NCBI RefSeq assembly: GCF_028683095.1
Contig: NZ_JAJUBC010000014.1
Span: 91,910-155,909, forward strand
DNA: 64,000 nt
DNA from: Enterovibrio gelatinilyticus
Lineage (GTDB): Bacteria > Pseudomonadota > Gammaproteobacteria > Enterobacterales > Vibrionaceae
Reading direction: 5' to 3'
Part shown: positions 41,734 to 50,805 of the stretch, piece after piece
How positions within the stretch are numbered: the stretch's first letter is position 1
How the letters are laid out: the number at the start of each line of letters is the position of its first letter
The notes under the pieces: generated by a model
The model's input: the letters and a program-made list of their open reading frames with translations, nothing else
What the model was told of the DNA's origin: nothing
Databases searched by the model: none
Translations under genes and position numbers: made by a program

Positions 41734-44700
41734 ATGCAAAAAAAACAGAAGTTCAAGCGGCTTCAGCATACGCTGATGTTAGCTTTTCTTGTGCTAAGTA
41801 TTACGCCTCTCACCCTACTGGCGATGTTCTTTCTTGAATCACACAGCAGCGATTTAGAACAGCAAAGCACAACTCACCTTTCGTTTCTTAGAGATAACAA
41901 GAAAGAGCAAATCATCAGTTACTTTGATGCACGTTACTCTGAAGTTAACTCCTTCTCACGATCCGAACTTGCCACCGCTAGTGGTGGACGATTTTACGGC
42001 TTAGTCGCCGCATTCCACCAGCTAGGGAAAACCAAAGAGGAAGCGCGCGAAACCGCACGGCTGCGCTACGTCGACACCCCCGACAAGTCTTCATCCTCAG
42101 GCGTTGATGACAGTAATTTTGTGGGCAGTGAGCGCTACCGGTTACTCCATAAACGTTATGATTGGGCTTACAAAGAACACCTTAAACGATCAGATTTTTC
42201 TGACCTGCTTCTTGTCGATATTGACGGAAACGTCGTCTATTCCGCGTTAAAAGATGAAGCCTTTGGCGCCAACTTACTCGAAGAGCACTGGCACGATACA
42301 CCTGTGGGGAAGACGTTTTCAGACATCAAAAGTCAGGTCACAGCATCCATCGCTGACACAGACAAAAACCCTGTCGTATTTACCGACTTTAGCCAGCAAT
42401 CCAATGGTGAAATCGCCGCATGGTTTGCAGCTCCCATCACCCAGCAAGGCTATTTACATAGCTATGTGTTGATGAAGCTGCCTAACAAAGCCTTGGTCGA
42501 TATGCTTACCAAAGCGCCCAATGAGAAGGGATATATCAGTACCCTACTCGTCGGCCCAGACCATATCGCACGTAATATTGAGTCCAGCGAACCGCTTATT
42601 GCAATTAATAGCCCTGCAATAGAAACGGCGCTTTCTGGTGCACGAGATGTAGGGAACTTTATTGGTACAAGCCAACAACGCGTCCTTGGTGCATACGCAC
42701 CCGTTCATATTCAGGATAAAACTTGGGCCATTATTTTAGAGTTGCCTGAAGAGGAAGCATTCGCACGCATTTATCAGCTAGAGAAGATATTCATCGTAGT
42801 GATGGTCGTGGCCATACTCTTAGTTGTGCTCGCCTCACATTTACTCTCAAACTCCATTACAGCTCCGCTTCTGCGCCTTACCTGGGCAGCAGAACAAGTT
42901 TCAGCCGGCGATTTAGATCAGAAGATAAACAGTACAGATCGCGAAGACGAAATTGGGCGCCTTGCAGTCAGTTTCGCGCGAATGCAACGATCTGTCCGTG
43001 ACAAGTTGGCACTGATTCGAGAGCAGAACAAAGAATTAGAACAAAACATTAAGTTGATTCAGCAAAAGAACGAAGAGCTTCAACAAGCCGATCGCATGAA
43101 AGATGACTTTTTGGCAACAACGTCTCACGAGCTCCGTACGCCGCTTCACGGAATGGTTGGCCTTGCTGAATCAATGCTGGCAGGTGCTGAAGGCCCTATC
43201 CCTGATCGCCAAAAGCATCAACTCGAGATGATTATCAACAGTGGAGAACGTCTTTCAAATTTGGTGGACGACCTTCTCGACTACCACAAAATGCGTTATG
43301 GCAGCCTTGAGATATCTCCTCAAGCCGTAGACACCGCCAACGCGCTGCGTTTAGTTATTGAACTTTCAAGCCATCTTCTTGGCGGTAAACCCGTGCGAAT
43401 CATCAATCAGGTACCTATCGACTTGCCATTGGTTCGCGCAGACGAGCAGCGCCTAGAGCAGGTGCTATATAACTTAATTGGTAATGCCATCAAGTATACC
43501 GATGAAGGGAAAATCATCATCTCAGCAACAGTCTTAGAGGGACAGTTGCGCATCCAAGTGGTTGATACCGGGCAAGGTATCCCCTCAGATCAACTGGAAT
43601 ATATCTTTGAACCATTAACACAAGCGAGATCAGGAACGGCTGTCTATCGACAAGGTGCTGGCCTAGGCTTATCAATCAGCCGCCAGCTCATTGACATTAT
43701 GGGTGGGCAACTCTACGTCAGCAGCCAGCCAATGGTAGGTACAACCTTTAGCTTTACACTTCCAATTGCAACAGAAGAAGACAAAGCAAAGACTCGCCTG
43801 TCTAATAGCGTCCATTTTGCAGTACCTAACGTGGAATTGGTGCACAACGAGTTGGCACAAGCTCCCGAAAACCCGAATGGTCCATTGGTACTTGTTGTCG
43901 ATGATGAACCCGTTAACCTGCAGGTATTAAAAAACTTCCTACGCCTTGAAGGGTATCGCGTTAAAGCTGTCGAGAATGGGCGTCAAGCCATTGAATCTGT
44001 TACACAAGAAAAACCTGTTCTCATGCTACTCGATGTAATGATGCCCGAACTCAGTGGCTACGAAGTGTGTACTCACCTTCGTGAACGCTATTCACGAGCA
44101 GACCTTCCTATCATCATGTTATCGGCCTTAGGTCAGGTTCAAGACAAAGTGAAGGGGTTTGATGCAGGTGCGAATGACTACCTAACAAAACCATTTAACA
44201 AAGACGAACTCAGCGCGCGTATCCGTGCCTATATTAACGCATCTCTCACAGAGCAAGAGCGTGAAAACAATCGGAAGTTGGTCTCTGAAATCCACTTCCG
44301 AGAGCAAGTCGAAGCAGGGTTACGTGAAGTTCAAAACCGTTTGTTAGGCTTGCTCGATTCTGCGCAAGAAGCCATTGTTTGCGTGCAAGAGAACGGCAAG
44401 ATTAGCTATGCCAATGATGCTTGCAGCTCCGTTTTCAAACTTAGTGCGGAACAACTTGAGCGCCACCATCTCGACGATTTCCTAGCCATGGCGTTACCTG
44501 ACGTTGAAACAGGTCGTGGCCATTACAGTGGGCAACTTCGGTTTAACATTGATGGCAATCTGGTAAGCATTGATACCGATGTGTTCACCTTACCCGAAAC
44601 ATCTGGGTTGCAAATGATGCTCATTTTGAACTCGGGAGAGAAGGCCTCCTCTCATCGCGTTCAATTGCTAGAAAGTGCGGTTGAAGCTTTGTCTGAGTAT

Positions 44701-45111
44701 GCTTTTGACGGCGACCAAAACCAATTACAGCAGCTTCGTGAATTAGGTGGCGAGTTCACTAGAATGGCGGACAAGTTCTCTGGCGATAAACCTGACAAAA
44801 GCGATGTACTGCGTGACACGTTAGTGAAAGTCATGCTTGTCACGCTCAACTACTGGAACAACGTGACAGGAAAAACCAAATTTGACCTTGCGGAAGAAAG
44901 TGGACTCTGGCGCGTATATCTAGACCGCAGCACGTTGCAAACACGAACGTTAGACAAATATCTACACGCAGAAACCGTACCCAAGTCACCACGTTGGCGT
45001 ACGGTAATTAATACTATCGACTTTGTGCTTGAACGCTGTGGTGATGAAACAAAAGAAAGGCATGAGGTCATACAGTTACGAGATAGGTTGCAATCACTTA
45101 TCACGCGCTAA
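41734..45111 (+). CDS. chiS: Chitin catabolic cascade sensor/regulator ChiS
   Basis: 1125 residues from ATG 41734. Layout: membrane helix (about 14-34), periplasmic sensor domain (35-350), second helix (352-372), HAMP (375-425), kinase core with His465 (ATTSHELRTPLHG) and N/G boxes (YNLIGNAIKY, GAGLGLSIS), receiver with Asp767 (MLLDVMMPELSG), a PAS-like region (870-970) and a C-terminal domain (about 1020-1125). Size, domain order and location before the chitin operon match V. cholerae ChiS, where the periplasmic domain is held inactive by the chitooligosaccharide-binding protein and the C-terminal domain binds DNA directly from the membrane. Those functions are inferred by homology. Confidence 0.93.
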   Translation: MQKKQKFKRLQHTLMLAFLVLSITPLTLLAMFFLESHSSDLEQQSTTHLSFLRDNKKEQIISYFDARYSEVNSFSRSELATASGGRFYGLVAAFHQLGKTKEEARETARLRYVDTPDKSSSSGVDDSNFVGSERYRLLHKRYDWAYKEHLKRSDFSDLLLVDIDGNVVYSALKDEAFGANLLEEHWHDTPVGKTFSDIKSQVTASIADTDKNPVVFTDFSQQSNGEIAAWFAAPITQQGYLHSYVLMKLPNKALVDMLTKAPNEKGYISTLLVGPDHIARNIESSEPLIAINSPAIETALSGARDVGNFIGTSQQRVLGAYAPVHIQDKTWAIILELPEEEAFARIYQLEKIFIVVMVVAILLVVLASHLLSNSITAPLLRLTWAAEQVSAGDLDQKINSTDREDEIGRLAVSFARMQRSVRDKLALIREQNKELEQNIKLIQQKNEELQQADRMKDDFLATTSHELRTPLHGMVGLAESMLAGAEGPIPDRQKHQLEMIINSGERLSNLVDDLLDYHKMRYGSLEISPQAVDTANALRLVIELSSHLLGGKPVRIINQVPIDLPLVRADEQRLEQVLYNLIGNAIKYTDEGKIIISATVLEGQLRIQVVDTGQGIPSDQLEYIFEPLTQARSGTAVYRQGAGLGLSISRQLIDIMGGQLYVSSQPMVGTTFSFTLPIATEEDKAKTRLSNSVHFAVPNVELVHNELAQAPENPNGPLVLVVDDEPVNLQVLKNFLRLEGYRVKAVENGRQAIESVTQEKPVLMLLDVMMPELSGYEVCTHLRERYSRADLPIIMLSALGQVQDKVKGFDAGANDYLTKPFNKDELSARIRAYINASLTEQERENNRKLVSEIHFREQVEAGLREVQNRLLGLLDSAQEAIVCVQENGKISYANDACSSVFKLSAEQLERHHLDDFLAMALPDVETGRGHYSGQLRFNIDGNLVSIDTDVFTLPETSGLQMMLILNSGEKASSHRVQLLESAVEALSEYAFDGDQNQLQQLRELGGEFTRMADKFSGDKPDKSDVLRDTLVKVMLVTLNYWNNVTGKTKFDLAEESGLWRVYLDRSTLQTRTLDKYLHAETVPKSPRWRTVINTIDFVLERCGDETKERHEVIQLRDRLQSLITR

Positions 45112-45116
45112 CCCCT

Positions 45117-45145
45117 AAGAAAGCCTCGGAAACGAGGCTTTTTTC
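45117..45145 (+). terminator. chiS terminator
   Basis: AAGCCTCG (45121-45128), GAAA loop, CGAGGCTT (45133-45140), then TTTTC, 9 bases after the chiS stop. Confidence 0.93.
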
Positions 45146-45247
45146 ATCATTTGTCCTATGGCTATATCGTACCTTCTCCGGATACTGAAAAGGCACCGTC
45201 TCAGTAGTCTCTTTACACCTTTCTTCTCGACCGACGTTCATACCTTG

Positions 45248-45281
45248 TCTGCTCTGCTCTGCTCTGCTCTGCTCTGCTCTG
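45248..45281. repeat. Pentanucleotide tandem repeat (TCTGC), 6.8 copies
   Basis: Six perfect TCTGC units run from 45248 to 45277, followed by TCTG. The array lies about 135 bases after the chiS stop and 710 bases before the chitin operon. Open frames crossing it on either strand show no ribosome site and no recognisable product. Confidence 0.92.
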
Positions 45282-45756
45282 TAGCCAGTGTCACTGCACT
45301 CCAATATCGCAGTCAAATACCGTTATTCACATCAAACGTCGATATACCCATGTTAGTCGCCTTTCAGGTTGATTAGGCACTCCCTCCCTTCGCCATAACC
45401 TTACAACATGCTCTTTATTTACTTATTTCATGACGCGAAACTCACAAATATGACGGACTTAAAAATCTGTCACTCGCCCCATTAATGACGCATACAAGTG
45501 GTCATTATTCGGTCGCAACAAAAAAGGCAACCACGTAATTTCTGTTTCTGAGAAGATAATCACAACAAACCAAGCAATGAAAATTTCAGCAAAAAATTAA
45601 CCTACCAAAGAAATGGAGATCGGGATCACGCCAATCCAAACAGACAGAACACCCCTTCTTAAACAAGCCACACATGGTTAGTAAACACTAACAGTTGAAT
45701 AATAAATTGGGACAGAAAGGATATTAATTGACCTGCGTCAAACGTAAATTCTCGCC

Positions 45757-45816
45757 GTCAAAAACGTTAATTTTAACGTTTTTGACGCGCCACCTTTGTC
45801 TTTTAACGTTTTTAAC
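45757..45816. promoter_or_regulatory. Triple chitin-regulon box upstream of the chitin operon
   Basis: GTCAAAAACGTTAA (45757-45770), TT, TTAACGTTTTTGAC (45773-45786) is a perfect 14-bp inverted repeat. A third copy TTAACGTTTTTAAC occupies 45803-45816, 30 bases (about three turns) from the second in the same orientation. The same box is upstream of chiS. The best guess is that this is where ChiS binds to activate the operon. Confidence 0.65.
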
Positions 45817-45988
45817 GGGCATTGCGATTGACCCAAAACTGGAACCGGAGTTTCCTAACGTTGCACTGAGCCTGCACGGCCATGTGAATAACTAAGTTCA
45901 CTTGTTTGGTTATTCATAGCGGGGTCCGGCCTGACCACACTGAAAGGGTCAGAATAAAGTGAAACAAAGCAACTAGTAAGGAACAGCT

Positions 45989-47668
45989 ATGCTTGCCAAT
46001 CTAAAGAAGAAACATCTAGCAGTTGCCATCGTCGCGGCCGCAGCGTCTGTATTGACAGTACCAACTGTCAGCGCTGCTGACAGAACGGAACTGACTATCG
46101 TACCTGACTTCTACCAACAACTTACTCGTAACTTCAACCCGTTCCTACAGAACAACTTGAAGACCACTCTTGATTTCGTGTACGAGCCATTGGTTATCTT
46201 TAACCAATTAGACGGTAACACTCCAGTGATGCGTCTAGCGAAGGACTACTCCATTTCGGATGACCTGAAAACGGTTACTTTTGATATCCGTGAAGGTGTT
46301 AAGTGGTCTGACGGCACGCCTTTCACTGCTCAAGATGTTGCATTTACTTACAACCTTATCCGTGAAAACGCAGCAATTGACCTTGCAGGTAACGCAGCAC
46401 TAATCGCTGACGTTGCTGTTAAAGGCAACAGCGTAGCAATCACGTTGAATGAAGCTAACTCTTCAGCTCCTTTCAAACTGGTTCAAACGCCAATCGTTGC
46501 TAAACACATCTGGAGCAAGATTGATAAGCCAGAAGCGTTTGCAAACGAAAACCCTGTAGGTACTGGTCCTTTCACTGAAGTTGATACGTTCACTAGCAAC
46601 TTGTACGTGCAGTGCCAAAACCCTAACTACTGGGATGCAGCAAACCTAGAAATTGACTGTCTACGTATGCCTCTGATCACTAACAATGACGGTCTTCTGT
46701 CTAAAATTGTTGCTTCAGAGCTAGATTGGACTTCATCGTTCATTCCTGACATCGACGCTGTTTATGCTTCTGTAAACAAGAACCACAAATACTGGCCAGC
46801 GCCAGTAGGTAGTTCAGTAAACCTTTTGGTTAACTTTGAACACCCAGATGCAGCGAAAAACGAAGCTCTGACTAACATCGACTTCCGTCGTGCAATGTCT
46901 GCTGCTATCGACCGTCAATCAATCATCGATATCGCGTTCTATGGTGCAGGTAGCCCTAACCATTCAGCGGCTGGTATTGCTGCGCTTTACCAAAGCTGGT
47001 CAGATGTTGACACTTTCGCTAACGCTAAAGTTTACAACACTTACAGCGTTGAAAAATCAAAAGCATTGCTGAAAAAAGCTGGCTTTAAAGATACCAACGG
47101 CGACGGCTTCGTTGAGACTCCATCAGGTAAGAGCTTTGAGCTAGAAGTTCAAACTCCTTCTGGTTGGACTGACTGGAACAACACAGCACAACTAGCAGCA
47201 GAGAACTTGGCTGATGCTGGTATCAAAGTGAAAGCTGTTACTCCAGACTTCTCTGTATACAACGAGCAAATGGCTGGTGGTACTTTTGATGTAGCTCTAA
47301 CGAACTACTTCACTGGTCCAGATCCACACCAAACTTGGGACACTGGTTTCCACTCACGTTTCATGGGTAAACAAGGTAACCCACGTTTCGCGATGCACCG
47401 TTTCCAAAGTGCTGAAGTTGACCAGTTGCTAGAAAGCTTCTACGCAACGGCTGACAAGTCAGAGCAATTGGAAGTTGCACACAAGATTGAAAAGATCCTT
47501 TCTGACAATCAAGTGGTAATCCCAGTTCTGTCTGCAGCGTCAATGTACCAGTTCAACGAAACCCGCTTTACTGGTTGGTGGAGTGCGGACAACGCTAAAG
47601 GTCGTCCAATGGTTTGGCAAGGTATCCCTGAGCGTCTGCTGCATATCCTTGACCTAGAAACTAAGTAA
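45989..47668 (+). CDS. Periplasmic chitooligosaccharide-binding protein (CBP)
   Basis: 559 residues. Signal peptide through about residue 29 (SVLTVPTVSAADR), then an SBP family 5 (oligopeptide/dipeptide-binding type) fold: DFVYEPLVIFNQLDG, VKWSDGTPFTAQDVAFTYNL, FENENPVGTGPF-like ENPVGTGPFTEVDTF, and DFRRAMSAAIDRQSI. Family 5 proteins bind peptides, nickel or sugars; the cluster of chitin enzymes identifies it as the chitin-oligosaccharide receptor. By homology to V. cholerae CBP it both feeds the ABC transporter and, when empty, keeps ChiS inactive. Codons are strongly biased, as in highly expressed genes. A strong hairpin separates it from the permeases. Confidence 0.92.
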   Translation: MLANLKKKHLAVAIVAAAASVLTVPTVSAADRTELTIVPDFYQQLTRNFNPFLQNNLKTTLDFVYEPLVIFNQLDGNTPVMRLAKDYSISDDLKTVTFDIREGVKWSDGTPFTAQDVAFTYNLIRENAAIDLAGNAALIADVAVKGNSVAITLNEANSSAPFKLVQTPIVAKHIWSKIDKPEAFANENPVGTGPFTEVDTFTSNLYVQCQNPNYWDAANLEIDCLRMPLITNNDGLLSKIVASELDWTSSFIPDIDAVYASVNKNHKYWPAPVGSSVNLLVNFEHPDAAKNEALTNIDFRRAMSAAIDRQSIIDIAFYGAGSPNHSAAGIAALYQSWSDVDTFANAKVYNTYSVEKSKALLKKAGFKDTNGDGFVETPSGKSFELEVQTPSGWTDWNNTAQLAAENLADAGIKVKAVTPDFSVYNEQMAGGTFDVALTNYFTGPDPHQTWDTGFHSRFMGKQGNPRFAMHRFQSAEVDQLLESFYATADKSEQLEVAHKIEKILSDNQVVIPVLSAASMYQFNETRFTGWWSADNAKGRPMVWQGIPERLLHILDLETK

Positions 47669-47683
47669 CAACATTCAAAATCT

Positions 47684-47703
47684 GGCGGTGCGTTCGCACC
47701 GCC
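47684..47703 (+). other. Intercistronic hairpin between CBP and permease genes
   Basis: GGCGGTGCG (47684-47692), TT, CGCACCGCC (47695-47703) is a perfect 9-bp GC-rich hairpin without a proper T-run (TCTTTCC follows). Such hairpins after binding-protein genes protect the upstream message from 3' decay or reduce read-through, giving more binding protein than transporter. Confidence 0.7.
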
Positions 47704-47792
47704 TCTTTCCAAAGATAGGCTATCAGTACTTTTGACCTCGGAGTTTCTATTTCTTTGGTCACGGCTTTGTCGTGCCACTTAAGGTGTGAGTT

Positions 47793-48779
47793 ATGGGATT
47801 TTTTCTTAATAGATTAATGTTTTATTTTGGCGCATTGCTTATCGCAATCACGCTGAACTTTATTTTACCGCGAGCGATGCCTGGCGACCCAGTGACCATG
47901 ATGTTCGCAAATGCGAGCGTCCAAGTAACACCAGAGCGTATTGCCGCAATGCGCGAACTACTGGGCTTTGTTGACGGTCCAATGTACATACAGTTCCTGA
48001 CTTATGTGAAAAGTATCTTCACATGGGAACTAGGGATTTCTACCACGTTCTATCCCATGACAGTCAACGAGCTGATCGCCAAATCTCTTGGTTGGACACT
48101 CTTTTTGGCAGGTAGTTCTGTTGTTCTTGCTTTCTGTATCGGCTCAGTGCTCGGTATCTTTGCAGCTTGGCGACGTGGCAGCCGATTCGATTCATTCGTA
48201 TCTCCAGGGTTCATGGCACTCCAAGCAGTCCCCCCTGTAGTTATCGGTATGATGGTTCTGTTTATTTTTGGTATCAGCCTTAAATGGTTCCCAACATCAT
48301 ACGGTATGCCAGAAGGCGCAATTCTAGATTGGACAAGCTGGGATACATACACCGGCATTCTTTACCATGCCGTGCTCCCATTGATTTGTGCAACCGTCGC
48401 TCAAATCGGTGGTTTCCTTATCAACATGCGTAACAACATGATCAACTTGCTAAGTGAAGACTACATCACTATGGCAAAAGGCAAAGGCCTCTCAGAAAAC
48501 CGTGTTGTCTTCAACTACGCAGCTCGCAACGCAATGCTGCCAACCGTTACTGCACTTTCAATGGCGCTAGGTATGGCCGTTGGTGGTCAGCTAGTTGTAG
48601 AAATGATTTTCCAGTATCCAGGCCTTGGCACAACGATGCTAAATGCCGTAAACGGACGTGACTACCAAGTTCTTCAAGGGCTATTGATCATCCTGACCCT
48701 AGTCATGCTGTTCTTTAACTTCTTGGCTGACATTCTCATTGTTTTGCTTGACCCACGTCTGCGTAAGGGAGGCAAATAA
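47793..48779 (+). CDS. Chitooligosaccharide ABC transporter permease 1 (DppB type)
   Basis: 328 residues with six membrane helices expected (near 10-30, 100-125, 140-165, 195-220, 250-280, 290-315). The N-terminal LPRAMPGDPVTMMF and the EAA-loop segment NMINLLSEDYITMAKGKGLSENRVVFNYAARNAMLP (parts: SEDYITMAKGKGLSENRVV, NYAARNAMLPTVT) are typical of OppB/DppB. It forms the channel with the next gene's product. Only 2 bases separate it from permease 2. Confidence 0.9.
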   Translation: MGFFLNRLMFYFGALLIAITLNFILPRAMPGDPVTMMFANASVQVTPERIAAMRELLGFVDGPMYIQFLTYVKSIFTWELGISTTFYPMTVNELIAKSLGWTLFLAGSSVVLAFCIGSVLGIFAAWRRGSRFDSFVSPGFMALQAVPPVVIGMMVLFIFGISLKWFPTSYGMPEGAILDWTSWDTYTGILYHAVLPLICATVAQIGGFLINMRNNMINLLSEDYITMAKGKGLSENRVVFNYAARNAMLPTVTALSMALGMAVGGQLVVEMIFQYPGLGTTMLNAVNGRDYQVLQGLLIILTLVMLFFNFLADILIVLLDPRLRKGGK

Positions 48780-48781
48780 TC

Positions 48782-49810
48782 ATGAAAGATATCTTCAAAA
48801 TTATTCGCGGAAACACGAAAGCACTCTTTGGTGTCATCCTGATTGTGACTTTCATTCTAATGGCACTATTTGCTCCTGTTCTTTCGAAACATGAACCTCA
48901 AAAAAGAACAGGTAACCCGCATGAGTATCCATCAGCGCTTGTGAAAATGGCACAAGCTAGCCCAGATGGCTGGATTGCTGAAAACGTCACTGACAACGCA
49001 CGTCGTCTTCGTATCTCAAAAGATGCGGACCACGTACTGGGTACTACACGTTTGGGTCGTGATATCTGGGCACAAGTTGCATATGGTGCACGTACTTCTC
49101 TAATGGTTGGCTTCACTGCAGGTATTTTCGTCTGTGTCGTTGCAACCATCATGGGTATCTCGGCAGGCTACTTTGGCGGCAGAGTCGACAACATCTTGTC
49201 AGGTGCGATGAACGTCATGCTCGTTGTACCACAGCTTCCCGTCATCATGGTTATCGCAGCATTTGTGGGACAGGCAGGCCCACTGACCATCGCCTTGGTC
49301 ATCGCGTTTACCTCCTGGGCATGGGGCGCCAGGGTAATCCGCTCCCAAACCTTAGCCATTCGTGAAAAAGAATTTGTGAAAGCAGCAGAAGTACTTGGCG
49401 AATCCAAGCTACGTATCCTGTTTGTTGAGATTTTACCAAACCTGATTCCACTTGTAGGCGCAAGCTTCATCGGCTCAGTGATGTATGCAATCCTTGCCGA
49501 ATCCGTACTGTCTTTCATTGGTATGGGTAGTGCTAGTACCGTCAGCTGGGGCAGCATGCTCTACAACGTACGTACTTCATCAGCCATGCAGCTCGGTATT
49601 TGGTGGGAAGTATTAGCACCATGTATTGCTCTAACACTACTTTCATTGTCACTGGCTTTGGTTAACTTCGCGGTTGATGAAATTGCCAACCCACAGCTAC
49701 GTGCACAAAAAGGCATGAAGCGTTGGAAGAAAGTGCAGGAAGACGAAAAGAAAGCCCGCGAACAGGCTGACGTTGTTCCACAAACTGCAGTATTGAGCGG
49801 AGAAAAATAA
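48782..49810 (+). CDS. Chitooligosaccharide ABC transporter permease 2 (DppC type)
   Basis: 342 residues. Membrane helix near 16-36, then a core permease domain (about 100-310) with GTTRLGRDIWAQVAYGARTSL and the EAA loop IREKEFVKAAEVLGESKLRILFVEILPNL (parts: IREKEFVKAAEVLGESK, LRILFVEILPNL), followed by a charged tail. GTTRLGRD corresponds to the family's LGTDxxGRD motif. The stop codon overlaps the next start (TAATG). Confidence 0.9.
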   Translation: MKDIFKIIRGNTKALFGVILIVTFILMALFAPVLSKHEPQKRTGNPHEYPSALVKMAQASPDGWIAENVTDNARRLRISKDADHVLGTTRLGRDIWAQVAYGARTSLMVGFTAGIFVCVVATIMGISAGYFGGRVDNILSGAMNVMLVVPQLPVIMVIAAFVGQAGPLTIALVIAFTSWAWGARVIRSQTLAIREKEFVKAAEVLGESKLRILFVEILPNLIPLVGASFIGSVMYAILAESVLSFIGMGSASTVSWGSMLYNVRTSSAMQLGIWWEVLAPCIALTLLSLSLALVNFAVDEIANPQLRAQKGMKRWKKVQEDEKKAREQADVVPQTAVLSGEK

Positions 49811-50775
49811 TGAGTGATGCACAACTATCAATCCGCAACCTTTGTGTTGACTATATTACCGATGCGGGCGATGTCCGCGCGGTAAACGATGTAAGTTTCG
49901 ATATTGGTAAAGGCGAAGTATTTGGTCTGGCTGGTGAGTCAGGCTGTGGTAAGTCGACCGTAGCATTCTCTCTGATGCGCCTTCATAAGCCGCCTGCCTA
50001 TATCAGCGGTGGCCAGGTCTACTTCAACGGCGAAGACATCATGAAATACAGCGACGAGCGCATGAGCCGCTTCCGCTGGAAAGAAGTATCAATGGTGTTC
50101 CAGTCTGCAATGAATGCCTTGAACCCTGTTCTTACAATGGAAGAGCAATTTTGTGACGTGATTATGCGCCACACCAACATGACCCGCACTCAAGCAAAAA
50201 ACCGCGCAGAGGGTCTGCTGGAAATCGTTGATATTCACCCGAGCCGTTTAAGCGATTACCCACACCAATTCTCTGGTGGTATGCGCCAGCGTTTGGTTAT
50301 AGCAATTGCTTTGGCACTGAACCCTAAAATGATCATCATGGATGAGCCAACAACAGCTCTAGACGTGGTGGTACAGCGCGAGATCCTTCAAAAGATCCAC
50401 GCACTGAAAGAAGAGTTTGGCTTCTCGATTCTGTTCATCACGCATGACTTATCATTGATGGTCGAGTTCACCGACCGTATCGGCATCATGTATGCCGGTC
50501 AGTTGATTGAAGTGGCTCCGTCAAAAGAGATCCTAAAAACGCCATATCATCCATATACCGAGGGTCTGGCTAGCTCCTTCCCTGCACTTACCGGTCCGAA
50601 AACTCACCTAAAAGGTATTCCAGGTAATCCATTGAACCTGCTAGAAATACCGCAAGGTTGTCGCTTCCAAGCTCGCTGTAGCAAAGCGACGGACAAGTGT
50701 TTCAACGTAGCAAACACTTTGACTCAAATCGAGCCGACCCGTTACACCAACTGCCACCTGTTCACAGGTAAGTAA
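49810..50775 (+). CDS. Chitooligosaccharide ABC transporter ATPase 1 (DppD type)
   Basis: 321 residues. Walker A GESGCGKST, signature FSGGMRQR, Walker B MIIMDEPTTALDV and the H-loop FITHDLS are all intact. The C-terminal oligopeptide-transporter extension holds CRFQARCSKATDKC, a Cys group typical for this ATPase family. It energises import together with the next gene's product. Confidence 0.92.
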   Translation: MSDAQLSIRNLCVDYITDAGDVRAVNDVSFDIGKGEVFGLAGESGCGKSTVAFSLMRLHKPPAYISGGQVYFNGEDIMKYSDERMSRFRWKEVSMVFQSAMNALNPVLTMEEQFCDVIMRHTNMTRTQAKNRAEGLLEIVDIHPSRLSDYPHQFSGGMRQRLVIAIALALNPKMIIMDEPTTALDVVVQREILQKIHALKEEFGFSILFITHDLSLMVEFTDRIGIMYAGQLIEVAPSKEILKTPYHPYTEGLASSFPALTGPKTHLKGIPGNPLNLLEIPQGCRFQARCSKATDKCFNVANTLTQIEPTRYTNCHLFTGK

Positions 50776-50805
50776 TTCGGCTATTTGCGACTTGTAGGAG
50801 TGAGC

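Larger units (their letters stand above)
45146..45988. promoter_or_regulatory. chiS to chitin-operon intergenic region
   Basis: 843 bases without a convincing gene. It holds a 5-bp tandem repeat (45248-45281), three copies of the chitin box (45757-45816), a weak candidate promoter with TTGACC (45828-45833) and no clear -10, and leader hairpins before the binding-protein gene: TGAATAAC/GTTATTCA (45885-45916) and CTGACC/GGTCAG (about 45931-45952). A poor -10 with upstream operator copies suits an activator-dependent promoter. Confidence 0.55.

Noticed and set aside
45158..45376. Open frame across the pentanucleotide repeat, possible phase-variable gene
   Set aside because: No ribosome site, no recognisable product; the frame is open mainly because the repeat has no stop codon.
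45884..45900. CRP-like site TGTGA...TCAC in the chitin leader
   Set aside because: Spacing between half-sites is wrong for CRP (10 bases instead of 6); the bases are better explained by the TGAATAAC/GTTATTCA hairpin.
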